A stretch of DNA of 17,500 nucleotides from Actinidia chinensis. Lineage: Eukaryota > Streptophyta > Magnoliopsida > Ericales > Actinidiaceae. Below the pieces are notes generated by a model. The model was not told the DNA's origin, searched no databases, and saw only the letters and a list, made by a program, of their open reading frames with translations. A program made the position numbers and the translations under genes. Location: contig VIGQ01000377.1 of NCBI GenBank assembly GCA_009663005.1, positions 45,001-62,500 of the forward strand. Reading direction: 5' to 3'. Below are positions 15,653-17,500 of the stretch, piece after piece. The first letter of the stretch is position 1. Every line of letters begins with the position of its first letter.

Positions 15653-17308
15653 GATCGTTTGAATAGTTGTCTTTTGTTTCTGAATGTTAAGGATATTATG
15701 CTTTAATGTTTGAATTGGGTGATCATTTTGAATGCTTTAATTGGTTACTAGTTTGAATTCTTTAATTGGATGAATGCTGTTTGTAATTGTCTTGGCAACT
15801 TGTTTAGGGCAGAAGTTATTCTGTTACGTTGAAAAAAAAAAAAATAGGGTTCATTATCATTCAAGTGAAAAAGGTTTGCTTTTTTTGGTTCCTTCAATTT
15901 TTATTGTGACTTTTCACTTCCATGGTTATAATTCTATTTTTTTTGTATATTGTGGATGTGTTGAGAATTCTTAGTTTTTGGGACATAAAACTGAATAAAT
16001 CATGTTTTGTTTTCAAAATAGTTGAAGCAATCATACCTTTACATATACGATGTTTTTAAGCGATTATCATGTCAAATCAGTCTTGCATGCTTGATACTTT
16101 ACTATTTGTGCTATATAAAGAGAGAGATGAGACATACACACTTGAGCAAAAGTTCGTGTTTTTCAAGTAACTGTTATAAGTCTCATGACTGCCATCCATA
16201 AAGTGAAATTTATACCTTGTGAGCTTTATAGCCATAATCGTTTTGTGAGCAATTTACATTTTACTCAAGAAATTTATTGAACTCATTGTTTGAAATAGCT
16301 TCAATCATTTTTGAACTTGGTTTTACATGTTTAGTGTGATGAGTTAGAATTTGTGACATCTTTTACATGCTTTCACACGTTTTGGATTTTTGTTACAACA
16401 TTAAGGCCAAGTCACATATATTCTCTTCTTCTGTATTCTTTTTCGGTAATTTGTGCATAAAAAAGATCTAAAAAGTCATTATTGGAGGTAATCTTTGAGA
16501 AGTTGAGAAGGAAAAATTTTTTTTGAAAAAATAGGAGTTTCAAAGTTGAATTGTGAGAAGTTTATGCTTATAAGTTGGCAATGTGTATTGTTGCAAATAG
16601 CATATCTAGATCTATTACCACGTGATTCTCTCTATTTTCTTGGACTATTCTTTTCACTCGTATGGCCTTAAATAATCCCCGAATTGCATATTCGAATTCT
16701 TGCCTGTAAAAGCCATCAAGTCCCCCAAAATTCATAACTGGTGCATTCATGGTAACACATTCTTTCATAACTATGTCAAGTCGATACACTTTACATCTTT
16801 GCGGTTTTGAAATTTTTGGGATTGCCCTATTAGAATTATTTTAACACTTACTCGTACACAACTATCAATTCTTGAGAGGAACTTGTATTGTTTCTATCGT
16901 TGAGAGTGTAATGACTTGTGGACTTTGAATCGGCTATAGGTTTGTTTGTTATGGGATGCGTAGTGGTTGAAATGTTGGGGAATATGACTCTACTACCACT
17001 TCAACACTTGATCTCTCGTTTATATTGCACTTGATAGTTTTGGTGGATTGGCTTACATATTGGGTTGATTTGAATTGCTTGCATTGTATTTTTGTTGAGA
17101 AACTGTTTGTTAAATTATTTTGATACATTGCCATGATGTGATGTTTGTGGGTATCATCACTGGAAGCCCCTCACGAGACACCACGCTGTCCACAGGAAAC
17201 CTAGGGTTTAAAAGGTCTTGATGCATAACTCTAATCATTCGGGACTCTTACGAAAGGAGAGATGATCTTTTGTTTTTATCTAATTTTGCTAGGGACTAGC
17301 AAAAGGTT
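15653..17308 (+). other. Long 3' untranslated region of the Athila-like element
   Basis: About 1.65 kb of T-rich sequence with no conserved open frame on either strand. It contains two near-identical 18-mers (15727-15744 and 15752-15769), an A-run of 13 (15832-15844), and GCTAGGGACTAGC (17288-17300), an inverted-repeat word often seen just before the polypurine tract in such elements. The minus-strand frame at 16568-16789 (73 codons) has no recognised domain and I treat it as chance. Long non-coding tails are usual in Athila/Tat elements, but insertion of other DNA here cannot be excluded. Confidence 0.5.
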
Positions 17309-17320
17309 AGTTGGGGTTGG
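17309..17320 (+). other. Candidate polypurine tract
   Basis: AGTTGGGGTTGG lies immediately before TGTGATTGG. It resembles the AAGTTTGGGGGTG-type tract that primes plus-strand synthesis in plant gypsy elements, with changes. Confidence 0.5.
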
Positions 17321-17500
17321 TGTGATTGGACTGCATACTGTAGTCCCGCACTATTAAACTGCCTAAATTAGCCTAGATTAGTTTAATTATTTTTTTTTTA
17401 TCATATATTGCCTTATAGGCGGTTTGAGTTCATTGTAGGTTTTAATATTGATAAAGACAAAGAGTTGAGCTATAAAAGTTAGAACGGAGTACGAAGCAAA
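17321..17500 (+). repeat. Start of the Athila-like 3' LTR (continues beyond the window)
   Basis: TGTGATTGGACTGCATACTG begins with TG right after the polypurine-like tract and runs into AT-rich U3-like sequence with CCTAAATTAGCCTAGATTAG (17363-17382). No second copy was found upstream in the window, so LTR identity rests on position and the TG start. Confidence 0.5.
17471..17478 (+). promoter_or_regulatory. Possible TATA box in the 3' LTR
   Basis: TATAAAAG lies 150 bp inside the LTR, in somewhat less AT-rich sequence (GAGCTATAAAAGTTAGAACG). Alone it is weak evidence. Confidence 0.3.

Larger units (their letters stand above)
8741..17500 (+). mobile_element. Degenerate Athila-like Ty3/gypsy retrotransposon with env-like ORF
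   Basis: Domains occur in the order gag, protease, RT, RNase H, integrase, as in Ty3/gypsy. The gag phrase NNPGWRNHPNL, the protease phrase VNLLPYSVYKDLGLGE and the integrase phrase VVKFLKEYIFARFG are typical of the Athila (Tat/Athila) lineage. An additional plant-specific ORF, a long 3' untranslated region, a polypurine tract and an LTR start follow the pol gene. At least 8.6 kb of internal sequence is present. No 5' LTR was found upstream of gag, so the element is truncated, or interrupted, at about 8741. It is non-functional. Confidence 0.9.

Noticed and set aside
16568..16789. 73-codon minus-strand open frame (MYRLDIVMKECV...)
   Set aside because: Looks more protein-like than the others but has no known motif, no promoter or partner, and lies in the element's untranslated tail in antisense direction.
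1..17500. A defence system, operon, CRISPR array or novel gene system
   Set aside because: Nothing prokaryotic or operon-like is present; every extended similarity is to plant transposable elements.

Overview
The window is plant nuclear DNA, probably from a eudicot, made almost entirely of decayed transposable elements. I found no intact host protein-coding gene, tRNA, rRNA or CRISPR array. The organism is inferred from plant-type Ty1/copia (Tork-like) and Ty3/gypsy (Athila-like) polyproteins, a GC-rich-ended hAT-type DNA transposon and AT-rich intergenic DNA. The species cannot be named. No long open reading frame survives. Coding was recognised by reading conserved retroelement motifs across stops and frameshifts.

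Layout. (1) Bases 1 to about 4230, + strand: the 3' part of a Ty1/copia element, in the order gag zinc knuckle, protease, integrase, reverse transcriptase, RNase H, untranslated tail, LTR. This order (integrase before RT) defines copia. (2) 4242-5342: a hAT-like DNA transposon of about 1.1 kb, flanked by an exact 8-bp duplication (ACCCAGAA), inserted at the end of the copia LTR. It holds a 184-nt T-free A-rich tract and a block resembling a plant promoter, 5' UTR and first exon. (3) About 5600-7500: AT-rich DNA with at least three diverged copies of one repeat unit, a large imperfect palindrome and a short tandem duplication. (4) 7591-7888: a second, unrelated copia-type LTR with an adjoining primer-binding-site-like sequence but no recognisable body. 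(5) About 8741 to the window end, + strand: a very degenerate Athila-like Ty3/gypsy element, in the order gag, protease, RT, RNase H, integrase, a spacer with a 51-bp repeat, an extra 'env-like' plant ORF, a long 3' untranslated region, polypurine tract and the first 180 bp of the 3' LTR.

How the parts worked together: in each retroelement the gag-pol domains formed one polyprotein that packaged, reverse-transcribed and integrated the element RNA. Both are now dead: the copia RT YxDD and the Athila RT MDDF have lost catalytic aspartates, and frameshifts occur in every domain. The region is best read as a nested graveyard of elements. The least ordinary points are the hAT cargo, the repeat family at 5.6-7.5 kb, and the Athila env-like ORF with a possible splice acceptor just upstream.
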